NCBI GenBank assembly: GCA_019247305.1
Contig: JAFAPC010000134.1
Span: 62,001-126,000 of the forward strand
DNA from: Pseudonocardiales bacterium
GTDB taxonomy: Bacteria; Actinomycetota; Actinomycetes; Mycobacteriales; Pseudonocardiaceae
Length of the DNA: 64,000 nucleotides
Direction of reading: 5' to 3'
Shown: positions 34,399 to 43,622 of the stretch, one piece after another
How the letters are laid out: the number at the start of each line of letters is the position of its first letter
Position numbering within the stretch: position 1 is the first letter of the stretch
The notes under the pieces: model-generated
What the model saw: only the letters and a program-made list of their open reading frames with translations
Told to the model about the DNA's origin: nothing
The model's database searches: none
Made by a program: the position numbers and the translations under genes

Positions 34399-36263
34399 TT
34401 CTCGTCCTCCTCTGGTTCATCCGGTTCAGGCGCACTGTGCTTACCCTGCGGCTTCACTAAGCTGGTTTCCTGATCTGTCCCTAGCAAGCCCCGTGCGTCT
34501 GATCCTGGGCTTTCGCCGCCGGTGCCGAGTGCGAGCTGGGCGACCTTGATGATGATCAGCGTGGCGGCGATCAGCAGGTAGACACGCAGGGTGATCAGTC
34601 CGGCTCGGCGCAGCGGGCTGAGCTGGGGTCGTTCCAGAGTGGCCAGCGCGGGGGTGCGCCAGGCTAACCGGTCCTGATCCCGCAGCGCTGTGCGCTCCGC
34701 GTGGCTAAGCGTGGCGTGCGCCTCGAGATCTCGATCCAGCGCGGAGTCAAGACCACCGGGGGTGTCCGCTGCTCCGGTTGGCTGCCGGTGGGCAGATAAC
34801 CAGCGGGTCAGCCCGGCCAGGAGGGCGCCGAGCAGTCCAATTCCCGCGCCGATCACGAGGCCGATTTCGATCGCGGTACCGGACAGCTGCGGAAACAGCG
34901 TGGAGGCTCCTGAGGCGAAGGACAGCAGGAGCAGGGCCCACACCACGATCCCGATCACGATGTTTTTCCCGGTTCGGTTGACCCAGGGGCCCAGGACCGC
35001 TCGGTCGTTGCACAACAAGACTAAAAAGACGCTGGTGGCCGGCAACAACACCGCAGTCAGCGCTTCCACGCCCTCAATGAGCAACCCCAACGGTATCCCG
35101 GGTATCAGTACGACAACCGCGCCTATGGCGATGAGCCCCGCGTAGAAACCGTAAAACAGCCGTGCCCGGGGCATTGTGTGATGCAGCGAGCTGGGGTTGT
35201 TCAGCACGTCACCTAAGGTGTAGGAACTGGTTAGCCCGACCAGGTTGGCGCCGATGATCGAGCCGTCGAGCAGCACGATGGCGAACAACACGGCCACGGT
35301 GTGCCCAGCGTGCTGGGATAAGCCGCTCATCGTGGTGGCCGCGTCCACGAAGTGCCCGGCCAACCCGGTGCCGCCCAGGGCGAACGCGGTCACCGCGATC
35401 AACGCGATAGCTCCCAGCATCTCGACAGCCAGACCGAGCGCCAGATCAACCCGCTCGTAGCGGATCCAGCGCGGGGTGATGCGCTTATCCACCACACTAG
35501 ACTGCTGAAAGAACAACTGCCAGGGCTCCACCGTGGTCCCGATGAGCCCGATAATGAACAGCAACAGCGTGGCGTTCAGCCCGCCGGGCAGGCTCGGGAT
35601 CACGCCCTGGGCGAGCCGAATGGGGCTGGGATGGACCAGCCAGGCCATTGGGAACACCACTAAGTCAACGGCGACCAAGAGAAACAACAACCGCTCCCAG
35701 CGGCGAAACGTTCCACCCGCGATCACCACGAACAGCACCACCGCGGACACCGGCACACTCACGGAGGTCGACAGGCCAAAAAAGGCCAGTGCCTGGGACA
35801 CCCCGATGAACTCAGCCACGATCGTAATCGCGTTAATGACCACCAGGTCACCGACGCTGAACCAACCCCAGAAACTCCCGAACCGCGCAAAGATCAACCG
35901 GGCGTGTCCGACGCCGGAGACCGCACCCAACCGAATGACCATTTCCTGGTTGAGGTACAAGACCGGGGTGAGGATCACCAACGCCCACACCAACGTGGTC
36001 CCGTAATCCTGCCCCGCCTGGGCATACAGGACGACCCCGCCCGCGTCGTTACCCCCACCCATCACGATCAAACCCGGTCCCATAATGACCAACAACGTGC
36101 CTAGCCGCCGCCACCACGACCGCCGCGGACCGGTATCCGTCGCCGCAAGCCGCCCCAACGCGCCGATGATGTCCCGATCCAGCACCGAGGCCACCACACC
36201 AGCCGGAGGAGAAGGGCGCGGCTCATTCGGGTGATCAGAAGGATTACCACCGCCCGAATTCAT
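34395..36263 (-). CDS. Nramp-like divalent-metal transporter, non-canonical clade
   Basis: 622 residues with about 11-12 membrane spans; the ATG at 36263 has AGGAGA upstream. Nramp relatives carry DPGN in helix 1 and MPH in helix 6 as metal ligands. Here helix 1 reads GPGLIVMGGGNDAGGVVLY and helix 6 reads IGTTVEPWQLFFQQSSVVDK, so both sites are altered. The protein therefore belongs to the NDAGG/PWQ branch of the family (COG1914), whose ion is not established; manganese, iron or magnesium are possible. The last 150 residues are a soluble tail with one terminal membrane span. It is coupled (ATGA) to the PCMT-like gene. Confidence 0.85.
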   Translation of the reverse strand: MNSGGGNPSDHPNEPRPSPPAGVVASVLDRDIIGALGRLAATDTGPRRSWWRRLGTLLVIMGPGLIVMGGGNDAGGVVLYAQAGQDYGTTLVWALVILTPVLYLNQEMVIRLGAVSGVGHARLIFARFGSFWGWFSVGDLVVINAITIVAEFIGVSQALAFFGLSTSVSVPVSAVVLFVVIAGGTFRRWERLLFLLVAVDLVVFPMAWLVHPSPIRLAQGVIPSLPGGLNATLLLFIIGLIGTTVEPWQLFFQQSSVVDKRITPRWIRYERVDLALGLAVEMLGAIALIAVTAFALGGTGLAGHFVDAATTMSGLSQHAGHTVAVLFAIVLLDGSIIGANLVGLTSSYTLGDVLNNPSSLHHTMPRARLFYGFYAGLIAIGAVVVLIPGIPLGLLIEGVEALTAVLLPATSVFLVLLCNDRAVLGPWVNRTGKNIVIGIVVWALLLLSFASGASTLFPQLSGTAIEIGLVIGAGIGLLGALLAGLTRWLSAHRQPTGAADTPGGLDSALDRDLEAHATLSHAERTALRDQDRLAWRTPALATLERPQLSPLRRAGLITLRVYLLIAATLIIIKVAQLALGTGGESPGSDARGLLGTDQETSLVKPQGKHSAPEPDEPEEDEK

Positions 36264-36462
36264 GACCACTCTCCTGCGGGGATGAAAGCGTGGGGTGGAC
36301 CCGGACCAGATAAAAGGAGATAACCAGGGCCCACGGGACCCTATGACTACGACCAGCACCCCGTCACCGGGCCATCCGAGTGAGTCACCCACCGCTCACC
36401 ACGCAGCCCACCCGAGTGAACTGGACTGTCGGCAGGTCGACACCGGGGGCGCAACGCCGCGC
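36264..36462. other. Gap upstream of the transporter
   Basis: This 199-base stretch contains only the transporter's leader and, probably, its promoter on the minus strand; I see no gene or repeat in it. Confidence 0.5.
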
Positions 36463-37128
36463 TTACCCCAGATCGGTGCCGAACGACTCGGCTGGGGCGT
36501 GGGTAAGCCGGTAGTGCAGCAGCGCGGCACTCTCCCGAACAATGTAGCGGGCCTGAATGAGGCGGGTCTGCACGATTGGTCCGCTTCGGGTGGGTGAGGT
36601 CCAGGCGGTGAGCCCGAGGTCATCAGCCATCGTGCGAGCCCGCAAGGAATGCCAGGGATCGCTGACGATCACTGCGGTGTGCCAGCCCGCAGGCCCGGCC
36701 CGACGGGACACCGCACGCAGGCTCTCCAGGGTGTCACGGCCCTCCCCAATCGGCACTACGGCGCTTGGGGGGACCCCGTAGGACGCCAGATAGTTGCGGC
36801 CGGCTTCGGCCTCGGTGTAGGTGTCGCCGGGCCGTCGGCCACCGACAGTGACGATCACCGGCGCGACTCCGTCGCGCCACAGCCGGGCAGCGTGGTCCAG
36901 CCGGGAGCTCAGCACCGCCGAGGGCGTCCCGTCGTACTGGGCCGCGCCCAGCACCACCACGACGTCGGCGGAGTCCCGGTCATCGATTCGAGCCACCTGC
37001 CACACCCGGACCATCGTGCCGCCGACGACCAGGACGCTCATCAGCACGGCGCCGAGGACCAGCTGGATCAGCGCGCTGAGCAGCACGGACCGGGAGCCCG
37101 AGTGCCGGCTCCGCCGGCCCTCACCCAC
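36463..37128 (-). CDS. DUF218/SanA-YdcF-family membrane protein
   Basis: 221 residues with a single N-terminal membrane span (LSALIQLVLGAVLMSVLVVG) and a DUF218 domain: ADVVVVLGAAQYDGTPSAVL, VTVGGRRPGDTYTEAEAGRNYL, IGEGRDTLESL, VIVSDPWHSLRARTMA. Relatives (ElyC, SanA) work in envelope integrity or cell-wall precursor metabolism. The domain faces outside the membrane. It overlaps the XdhC gene by 8 bases and is co-transcribed with it. Confidence 0.88.
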   Translation of the reverse strand: MGEGRRSRHSGSRSVLLSALIQLVLGAVLMSVLVVGGTMVRVWQVARIDDRDSADVVVVLGAAQYDGTPSAVLSSRLDHAARLWRDGVAPVIVTVGGRRPGDTYTEAEAGRNYLASYGVPPSAVVPIGEGRDTLESLRAVSRRAGPAGWHTAVIVSDPWHSLRARTMADDLGLTAWTSPTRSGPIVQTRLIQARYIVRESAALLHYRLTHAPAESFGTDLG

Positions 37129-38158
37129 CGATGCGGCCCGCCGTGGTGGCTAGTGGGCCACCGGAACGCCCCCGGCGCACCGCCAGGACTTCCGCGACCA
37201 CGGACACCGCCGTCTCTGCTGGCCTGGCCGCGCCCACGTCCAGACCCACCGGTCCGTGCAGCCGGGCCAGTTCCTCGTCGGTGATCCCGGCGGCTCGTAG
37301 CCGGCGGCGTCGAGCCTCTTGGGTGTGTCGCGACCCCAACGCGCCGCAGAAACCGCGCCCCGACCGCAGCAGCTCCACCAGCACGGCGTCGAAGGCCGGA
37401 CCGTGGTCCAGCAGGACCAGCACGTCGGCGGCGGTGAACTCCTTCACGGCGAGGACCGCCGCCTCCACCTCGGTCTCGGTGCGCACCGCCCAGCCCAGCA
37501 GCGTGCACTGCGCCGCCAGGGCAGCCCCGATCGCCCCGCGCCCCACGATCAGCATGGTGGTCACCGGCACCCACACATCGAGTAGCACCGGGGTGTCTGC
37601 CACCTCGCCCTGCTCGGTGGCCGTCGCGCCGGTCCGGGCCAGCTCACGGACCCTGCCCAGCACCACCTCGTCCACGTTGGTGTCACCGAGCGTGCCGACG
37701 ACATCGGTCAGCCCCGGCCCGGCCGCCACCAGCACCACCGAGCCGTCGACGGTGGAGGCCAGCGCGCAGGGTTCGCCCTCGGCGAGTGCGGAACCCAACG
37801 CAGCGGCGAGCGGCGCTGGCAGCGGGTGACCCAGCAGCTGGGCGCCGCCGCTGCAGGCCAGCCCCGCGGCGAGGGCGTTCGGCTCGGTGACGTGCCCGGT
37901 CGCGGTACCGGGTGTGGACACAGCTGAGCTCAGCAACGGCAGCGCCACGGCGTCCATGGTGCCCTCGAAAACCGTCCCCACCCGGGCACCCTCGGCGGTG
38001 CCGGCCAGCAGTTGCCCGGTGGCCACGGTGCCGAAACCATGCCGCTGGAGCACCCGCACCACCCCGGCGGACCGACCCTGCTCGGCCCAGCGGCGCAGCG
38101 CGTCACCGACGTGGCGGCGGTGGCGCGTTTCCTCGGTCTTCACGGTGTCCATGCCCAC
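37121..38158 (-). CDS. XdhC/CoxI-family protein
   Basis: 345 residues: N-terminal XdhC-CoxI domain (AGVVRVLQRHGFGTVATGQLL, then GEPCALASTVDGSVVL) and a C-terminal Rossmann-like XdhC domain (TMLIVGRGAIGAALAAQC, SRHTQEARRRRL, VGLDVGAARPAETAVSV). The family inserts or sulfurates molybdenum cofactor for xanthine dehydrogenase-type enzymes. No molybdoenzyme gene is in the window, so its client is elsewhere. The conserved CGG-type Cys in GFCGALGS is present. Confidence 0.87.
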   Translation of the reverse strand: MGMDTVKTEETRHRRHVGDALRRWAEQGRSAGVVRVLQRHGFGTVATGQLLAGTAEGARVGTVFEGTMDAVALPLLSSAVSTPGTATGHVTEPNALAAGLACSGGAQLLGHPLPAPLAAALGSALAEGEPCALASTVDGSVVLVAAGPGLTDVVGTLGDTNVDEVVLGRVRELARTGATATEQGEVADTPVLLDVWVPVTTMLIVGRGAIGAALAAQCTLLGWAVRTETEVEAAVLAVKEFTAADVLVLLDHGPAFDAVLVELLRSGRGFCGALGSRHTQEARRRRLRAAGITDEELARLHGPVGLDVGAARPAETAVSVVAEVLAVRRGRSGGPLATTAGRIGG

Positions 38159-38182
38159 TATGCTCCCAGAAGGAACGGCGAC

Positions 38183-39571
38183 TTAGCAGCCGACCAAGCG
38201 AGTCGCCAGATAGGACTCGACCTGATCCATCGCGACTCGCTCCTGAACCATGGTGTCCCGCTCCCGCACCGTCACCGCATGGTCGGTCAGCGAGTCGAAG
38301 TCCACCGTCACGCAGAACGGCGTGCCGATCTCGTCCTGTCGACGGTACCGGCGGCCGATGGCGCCCGCGTCGTCGAAATCGACATTCCAGTGCCGGCGCA
38401 GCGCCGCGGCGAGGTCCCGGGCCTTAGGGGAAAGGTCGGCGTGACGCGACAGCGGCAGTACCGCAGCCTTCACCGGGGCGAGCCGTCGGTCCAACCTGAG
38501 CACCACTCGGCGATCCACCCCACCTTTGGCATTAGGCGCCTCGTCCTCCGCGTAGGCCTCCAGCAGGAACGCCATCATCGGACGGCCGACACCCGCGGCG
38601 GGCTCGATCACGTAGGGCCGGTAACGGGAGTCGGTGGCCTGGTCATAGTAGGACAGGTCGACTCCGGAATGGTTGGAATGCGTCGTGAGGTCGAAGTCGG
38701 TACGGTTGGCGATGCCCTCCAGCTCGCCCCACTCCTGACCGGAGGAGAAGCCGAACCGGTACTCCACGTCCACGGTCCGCTTGGAGTAGTGCGAGAGTTT
38801 TTCCTTGGGGTGCTCATAGTGCCGCAAGTTGTCTCGGTCGATACCCAGGTCGACGTACCATTCGGTGCGGGTGTCGATCCAGTACTGGTGCCACTGCTCG
38901 TCGGTGCCCGGCTCGACAAAGAACTCCATCTCCATCTGCTCGAACTCGCGGGTGCGGAAGATGAAGTTGCCCGGGGTGATCTCGTTGCGGAAGCTCTTGC
39001 CGACCTGCGCGATGCCAAACGGCGGCTTCTTGCGGGCGGACATCACAACATTCTGGAAGTTGACGAAGATACCCTGTGCGGTCTCCGGGCGAAGATAGTG
39101 CAGTCCCTCCTCAGATTCCACTGGACCGAGGTACGTCTTGAGCATCATGTTGAACTCGCGCGGCTCGGTGTATTCCCCACGGGTGCCGCAGTTCGGGCAC
39201 GGGATGTCCGACAGGTCGCCCTCCAGCACGTCCTTGCCGGTGCGTTCGGCGTAGTCCTCGGCGAGCTGATCGGCCCGGAACCGCTTGTGACAGCTGTGGC
39301 ACTCCACCAACGGATCGTGGAAGGCCTGCACGTGACCTGAGGCGACCCACACCTGGCGGGGCAGGATCACCGATGAGTCCAAGCCGACGACGTCGTCTCG
39401 GCCGGTGACCATGGCGCGCCACCACTGGCGCTTGACGTTCTCCTTGAGTTCCACGCCGAGCGGGCCGTAGTCCCAGGCCGAGCGGGTTCCGCCGTAGATC
39501 TCCCCGCTCGGGAACACAAAGCCACGACGCTTGCACAGGCTGACGACGGTCTCGATGCGATCCGCTGACAC
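38183..39571 (-). CDS. glyS: Glycyl-tRNA synthetase (alpha2 type)
   Basis: 462 residues from the GTG at 39571 with AGGAG upstream; the longer upstream frame is not supported. Class II motifs are present: [49 protein letters not shown] and the C-terminal anticodon-binding fold ([28 protein letters not shown]). A zinc pair site CHSCHKR and CPNCGTRG lies in the insertion. It charges tRNA-Gly. It is divergent from the smtB-like and zur genes, the order seen in mycobacteria. Confidence 0.97.
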   Translation of the reverse strand: MSADRIETVVSLCKRRGFVFPSGEIYGGTRSAWDYGPLGVELKENVKRQWWRAMVTGRDDVVGLDSSVILPRQVWVASGHVQAFHDPLVECHSCHKRFRADQLAEDYAERTGKDVLEGDLSDIPCPNCGTRGEYTEPREFNMMLKTYLGPVESEEGLHYLRPETAQGIFVNFQNVVMSARKKPPFGIAQVGKSFRNEITPGNFIFRTREFEQMEMEFFVEPGTDEQWHQYWIDTRTEWYVDLGIDRDNLRHYEHPKEKLSHYSKRTVDVEYRFGFSSGQEWGELEGIANRTDFDLTTHSNHSGVDLSYYDQATDSRYRPYVIEPAAGVGRPMMAFLLEAYAEDEAPNAKGGVDRRVVLRLDRRLAPVKAAVLPLSRHADLSPKARDLAAALRRHWNVDFDDAGAIGRRYRRQDEIGTPFCVTVDFDSLTDHAVTVRERDTMVQERVAMDQVESYLATRLVGC

Positions 39572-39712
39572 GGGAGAGCTCCTGGTGGGGTCGGTGCGAA
39601 GGTCGTATTCACAGTAGCGATCGTCGGAGCCGAACCCCCGCTCGGCGTCGGGCGCTACCATGGCCGGCGGATCGTCGGTCGCCGATCGAGCGAGGGAAGC
39701 GAGGCAGACGGC

Positions 39713-40087
39713 ATGGTGGGTGTCACCGCAGACGCAAGACCGGATCCGGCCCTCGACGATGAGCATTCGCCTGGTCGACCTGCCCCCGCTCCGGCGGCGA
39801 GGCGCCCACGGGCGACTCTGGTGGCGGCCGGTGAGCTGCTGCGAGCGCTGTCCGCGCCGGTGCGGATCGCCATCGTGCTCCAGCTCCGCGACAGTGAGCG
39901 CTGCGTCCACGAGTTGGTCGATGCGCTGGGCGTCACCCAGCCGTTAATCAGCCAGCATCTGCGGGTGCTCAAATCCGCCGGGGTGGTGGACGGGGAGCGG
40001 CACGGTCGGGAGGTCGTCTACCGGCTGGTTGATGAGCACCTGTCGAACATCGTGGTGGATGCCGTCACCCACGTGGAGGAGGAATGA
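39713..40087 (+). CDS. smtB: ArsR/SmtB-family zinc-type repressor
   Basis: 124 residues. The winged helix is [26 protein letters not shown]; the last helix carries D-x-H-(10)-H-x2-E ([19 protein letters not shown]), the intact alpha5 zinc site of SmtB/CzrA, so it should respond to zinc. The N-terminal 40 residues are Pro-rich and disordered. The mycobacterial homolog (Rv2358) is co-transcribed with zur, as here: the two genes overlap by 4 bases. It probably controls zinc efflux or this operon itself. Confidence 0.9.
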   Translation: MVGVTADARPDPALDDEHSPGRPAPAPAARRPRATLVAAGELLRALSAPVRIAIVLQLRDSERCVHELVDALGVTQPLISQHLRVLKSAGVVDGERHGREVVYRLVDEHLSNIVVDAVTHVEEE

Positions 40088-40500
40088 GCGTCCCGCGTCC
40101 GGCCGCGCCGGTTCATCGGCTGCGCTCCACCCGGCAGCGGATCGCCGTGTCCCAGCTCCTGGACGACACCGAGGACTTCCGGTCTGCCCAGGAGATCCAT
40201 GAGAAGTTGCGACACCGTGGTGAGGGCATCGGCTTGACCACCGTGTACCGCACCCTGCAGACGTTGGCCGAGGCCGGCGAGATCGACGTGCTGCGCACCG
40301 CCAGCGGCGAGGCCGTCTACCGGCGTTGCTCGGCGCATCACCATCACCACCTGGTGTGCCGGCACTGCGGGCGCACGGTGGAGGTCGAGGGGCCGGCCGT
40401 GGAACTGTGGGCCGAGAAGATCGCCGCTGACCACGGCTTCACCGACATCGACCACACTATCGAGATCTCCGGCCGCTGCGCCGACTGCACGAGGTCCTAA
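40084..40500 (+). CDS. zur: Fur-family zinc uptake regulator
   Basis: 138 residues; the ATG overlaps the repressor stop. The winged helix (RQRIAVSQLLDDTEDFRSAQE, GLTTVYRTLQTLAEAGEIDV), the His-rich hinge SAHHHHHLVCRHCG and the C-terminal CADC complete the Fur pattern with its structural zinc Cys pairs. The position after an SmtB-like gene beside glyS and opposite uppS corresponds to mycobacterial FurB/Zur, which represses zinc-uptake genes when zinc is sufficient. Confidence 0.93.
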   Translation: MSVPRPAAPVHRLRSTRQRIAVSQLLDDTEDFRSAQEIHEKLRHRGEGIGLTTVYRTLQTLAEAGEIDVLRTASGEAVYRRCSAHHHHHLVCRHCGRTVEVEGPAVELWAEKIAADHGFTDIDHTIEISGRCADCTRS

Positions 40501-40507
40501 CGACCGC

Positions 40508-40957
40508 TCAACACTCGCCCGGCCCTGGGACCATCACGTGCAGTAGCTCACCGCGCAGCTGGGAGGCCGCCGACACCACCAGCATGAGCAGGGTGCCCAG
40601 CGGCACGGTGGCCAAGCCAGCAGCCGGGAATGCGTACCGCAGCGTCACATCAGCGCCGCGCTCGGTGCGGACCAGCCCCAGAGTACCGAACAGGCCCTGC
40701 CCGGCCCGGGTGGCAACCCGCTCGGCCAGCTCAGCGTCGTGCGGAACATCCCAGGCGACCACACAGGTCAGGCTGAGCATCACCAGGCCTTCGAGGAGTT
40801 CCACCGCCTGCACCGCGCAGGGCACCTCGGCGTGCTGGAAGCTCAGCGAGCCATCATCGTCCACCGTGACGTCCTGGTAGCGCTCCAGCGCCCTCCGGGC
40901 GGCGTCGAGCAACTCCTGTGGGCCGGCCAGACTCGCCGCGCCCTGGTCTTGGCTCAC
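40508..40957 (-). CDS. Conserved small protein (Rv2360c-like), unknown function
   Basis: 149 residues, alpha/beta in appearance (YQDVTVDDDGSLSFQHAEVP, AGQGLFGTLGLVRT, DVTLRYAFPAAGL), resembling the YbjN or type III chaperone-like fold. In mycobacteria a protein of similar size sits in this exact position between zur and uppS. No catalytic residues are visible. It is convergent with zur and follows uppS by 27 bases. Confidence 0.65.
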   Translation of the reverse strand: MSQDQGAASLAGPQELLDAARRALERYQDVTVDDDGSLSFQHAEVPCAVQAVELLEGLVMLSLTCVVAWDVPHDAELAERVATRAGQGLFGTLGLVRTERGADVTLRYAFPAAGLATVPLGTLLMLVVSAASQLRGELLHVMVPGPGEC

Positions 40958-40984
40958 CGGATCGTCCTCCTGATGGTTGTGGTC

Positions 40985-41833
40985 CTAACGGGCTCGGCAT
41001 TCACTGGCACGGACTGGCATGGTCTGGGTCGGCCCATGGGGGGATGGCCTCTTGTCGACCGCGCTGCCGAACCGGCGATCACGGGCAGCGTAGGCCTCAC
41101 AGGCCCGCCAGAGGTCCCGGCGATCGAAGTCGGGGAACAGGACGTCCTGGAACACCAGTTCCGCGTAGGCGGCTTGCCAGATCAAAAAGTTAGAGATGCG
41201 CTGCTCCCCCGACGGCCGCAGGAACAGATCGACGTCGGGCATGTCCGGCTCATCCAGGTAGCGGGCCAGCATCCGCTCGTCCACCCGCTCCGGGTCGATC
41301 TCACCGCGGGCAACCCGGCGGGCCACCTCGCGCGCCGCGTCAGCGATCTCGGCGCGACCGCCGTAGTTCACGCACATGGTCAGGGTCATCACGTCGTTGT
41401 CCGCGGTCAGCTTCTCAGCGACCTCAAGCTCCCGGATCACGCTGGGCCACAGCCGCGGGCGACGCCCAGCCCAGCGCACCCGGACGCCCAGCTCGTGCAT
41501 CTGATCACGGCGGCGGCGGATGACGTCGCGGTTAAAACCCATCAGGAAGCGCACTTCCTGCGGGCTGCGCCGCCAGTTCTCGGTGGAGAACGCATAGGCC
41601 GACAGCCACCGCACGCCCAGCTCGATGCAGCCGCACACCACGTCCAGCAACACGGCCTCACCACGGCGGTGGCCTTCCGTGCGGGGCATCCCGCGCTGCT
41701 GCGCCCACCGCCCGTTGCCATCCATCACCAGGGCCACGTGCCGGGGCACCCGCTCAAAAGGAATCAACGGCGGCCGCGCCCCAGAGGGATGCGGATCAGG
41801 CGCACGCACCCACACATCCTGCCGCCTGCGCAT
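40985..41833 (-). CDS. uppS: Isoprenyl (Z-polyprenyl) diphosphate synthase
   Basis: 282 residues. The catalytic region is [17 protein letters not shown] (Asp near 40), followed by LYAFSTENW-type [15 protein letters not shown] and [19 protein letters not shown], the cis-prenyltransferase signatures. It makes the long-chain lipid carrier for cell-wall synthesis, at the cytoplasmic membrane face. The start ATG lies inside a 28-bp palindrome that also covers the expected ribosome site, which lacks any purine-rich core; translation may be coupled to recO or altered by the hairpin. Confidence 0.95.
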   Translation of the reverse strand: MRRRQDVWVRAPDPHPSGARPPLIPFERVPRHVALVMDGNGRWAQQRGMPRTEGHRRGEAVLLDVVCGCIELGVRWLSAYAFSTENWRRSPQEVRFLMGFNRDVIRRRRDQMHELGVRVRWAGRRPRLWPSVIRELEVAEKLTADNDVMTLTMCVNYGGRAEIADAAREVARRVARGEIDPERVDERMLARYLDEPDMPDVDLFLRPSGEQRISNFLIWQAAYAELVFQDVLFPDFDRRDLWRACEAYAARDRRFGSAVDKRPSPHGPTQTMPVRASECRAR

Positions 41834-41892
41834 TCAGCGGGCTCAGCGGGGTTACCGGGCGGCTGGTAACCCCGCTGAGCCCGCTGAATGCG
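41829..41892. repeat. 28-bp perfect palindrome at the recO-uppS junction
   Basis: Arms 41829-41856 and 41865-41892 are exact complements around the loop GGGCGGCT. It covers the last 13 codons of recO and the first codon of uppS. The stem has no T tract. It is the second of three unrelated palindromes of similar size in the window. Confidence 0.85.
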
Positions 41893-42631
41893 ACAGCGGA
41901 GGGGAACGTTCGACGAGGGGGAGGGAGCGGAGTTGGCGTTCGAGGTGCCATTGCAGGTGGGCGGCGACCAGGCCACTGCCTTCCCGGCAGACCGGCGCTG
42001 AGGCGGCCTCCGCGATCTGCCAGTTACCCCGCGCGAGGGCGTCGAGCAGCTCCAGAGTCTGTGCCGAGGGGGTAACCGCACCGGCCGGACGGCACCCGGG
42101 ACAGACCACACCCCCCGCCGGAACGCTGAACGCCCGGTGCGGTCCCGGCAGACCGCATCGGGCGCATTCGGATAGCGCAGGCGCCCATCCGGCGGCGGCC
42201 ATCGCGCGCAGCAGGAACGCGTCCAGCACCAGGGGGGCGTGCCGCTGCCCCTCGGCCAGCGCCCGCAGTGCCCCCACGACCAGCAGGTACAGCCGCAGCA
42301 CCGGTTCACCCTCGGCGCCGGCCAGCCGCTCGGCGGTCTCCAGCACCGCGCAGCCCACGGTGTAGCGGCCGTAGTCGCCGACCAGCCGAGAACTGAAGCC
42401 CTCGACCGTCTCCACCTGGGTGATGACATCCAGCGTCCGCCCGCGGTAAAACTGCACGTCAACGTGCCCGAAGGGCTCCAGCCGCGCGCCGAACTTCGAC
42501 GAGGTGCGCCGCACGCCCTTGGCCACCGCACGCACCGGCCCGTTCCGGCGGGTCAGCAGCGTGATGATGCGATCAGCTTCGCCCAACTTCTGCACCCGCA
42601 GCACAACCCCGGTGTCGCGGTACAGGCTCAC
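41852..42631 (-). CDS. recO: DNA repair protein RecO
   Basis: 259 residues. N-terminal OB-fold (YRDTGVVLRVQKLGEADRIIT), helical domain and the four-Cys zinc finger ECARCGLPGPHRAF, then VCPGCRPAG. It loads RecA with RecR at single-strand gaps. The final 13 residues ([12 protein letters not shown]) are encoded by the palindrome that continues into the uppS start, so the native C-terminus was probably replaced or extended. It is followed in operon by uppS. Confidence 0.95.
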   Translation of the reverse strand: MSLYRDTGVVLRVQKLGEADRIITLLTRRNGPVRAVAKGVRRTSSKFGARLEPFGHVDVQFYRGRTLDVITQVETVEGFSSRLVGDYGRYTVGCAVLETAERLAGAEGEPVLRLYLLVVGALRALAEGQRHAPLVLDAFLLRAMAAAGWAPALSECARCGLPGPHRAFSVPAGGVVCPGCRPAGAVTPSAQTLELLDALARGNWQIAEAASAPVCREGSGLVAAHLQWHLERQLRSLPLVERSPPLSHSAGSAGLPAAR

Positions 42632-42678
42632 CTGCCCATCGTCGCACCGCCGGGTCCGCCGGCGAAGGCGACGCGCGC

Positions 42679-43620
42679 CTAAAAACCCAGCCGGCGCAGC
42701 TGCTTGGGGTCGCGCTGCCAGTCTTTGGCGACTTTCACATGCAGATCCAGGTACACCGAGCTGCCCAGCAGGGCCTCGATGTGCGACCGCGCGCGGCTGC
42801 CGACCTCCTTGAGCCGCGCCCCGCCGCGTCCGATCACGATCGCCTTCTGGCTGTCCCGCTCGACATAGAGATTCACGTAGATGTCCAGCAGGTCAGCCCG
42901 CCCTTCCCGGGGGCTCATCTGCTCGACCACAACGGCCAGCGAGTGCGGCAGCTCATCGCGCACGCCTTCCAGCGCGGCTTCCCGGACCAGCTCAGCGACC
43001 AGAGTCTGCTCTGGTTCGTCGGTGAGCTCCCCGCTGGGGTACAGCGGTGGCGACGGCGGCATCCGGGCCAGCAGCAGGTCAGCGAGCAGCCCCACCTGGA
43101 AGCCATCGACCGCGGACACCGGCACCAGCTCAGCGAACTCCCCCACGCCAGCTGAGCGCGCCAGCTCAGCCAGCCCGGCGAGCTGCTCAGCTACTCGGGG
43201 CGGGGGCACCAGGTCGGTTTTGGTCACGATGCCGAACACTGGGGTGCGCCGGGCCAGCGCAGCCAGCTGAGTGGCGATGAATCGGTCCCCCGCTCCGATC
43301 GGGGCGTCGGCGGGCACGCAGAAACCGATCACGTCCACCTCAGACCAGGTCGCGCGTACCACGCTGTTGAGCCGCTGACCGAGCAGCGTGCGGGGCCGGT
43401 GCAAGCCGGGCGTGTCCACCAGGACGAGCTGCCCGTGGGGCTGGTGCACGATTCCCCGGATGGTGTGCCGGGTAGTCTGGGGCCGGCTGGAGGTGATCGC
43501 CACTTTCTGGCCCACGAGCGCATTGGTCAATGTTGACTTGCCAACGTTGGGCCTGCCTACCAAACAGGCAAACCCAGCTCGGAACGGGTCTTCGGTGTGC
43601 TGCGCTGCATCCCGGTTCAC
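42679..43620 (-). CDS. era: GTPase Era
   Basis: 313 residues. G1 GRPNVGKST, switch region RHTIRGIV, G3 VDTPGLH, G4 VTKTD, and a C-terminal KH domain (DIYVNLYVERDSQKAIVIGR, GARLKEVGSRARSHIEALLG). It binds 16S rRNA and matures the 30S subunit. It starts 2 bases after the previous gene's stop, so it belongs to the ybeY-CBS-deaminase-like operon. Confidence 0.96.
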   Translation of the reverse strand: MNRDAAQHTEDPFRAGFACLVGRPNVGKSTLTNALVGQKVAITSSRPQTTRHTIRGIVHQPHGQLVLVDTPGLHRPRTLLGQRLNSVVRATWSEVDVIGFCVPADAPIGAGDRFIATQLAALARRTPVFGIVTKTDLVPPPRVAEQLAGLAELARSAGVGEFAELVPVSAVDGFQVGLLADLLLARMPPSPPLYPSGELTDEPEQTLVAELVREAALEGVRDELPHSLAVVVEQMSPREGRADLLDIYVNLYVERDSQKAIVIGRGGARLKEVGSRARSHIEALLGSSVYLDLHVKVAKDWQRDPKQLRRLGF

Positions 43621-43622
43621 GG

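Noticed and set aside
38012-39340. Long open frame antisense to glyS
   Set aside because: It is the GC-rich shadow of glyS, has no domain pattern and no ribosome site.
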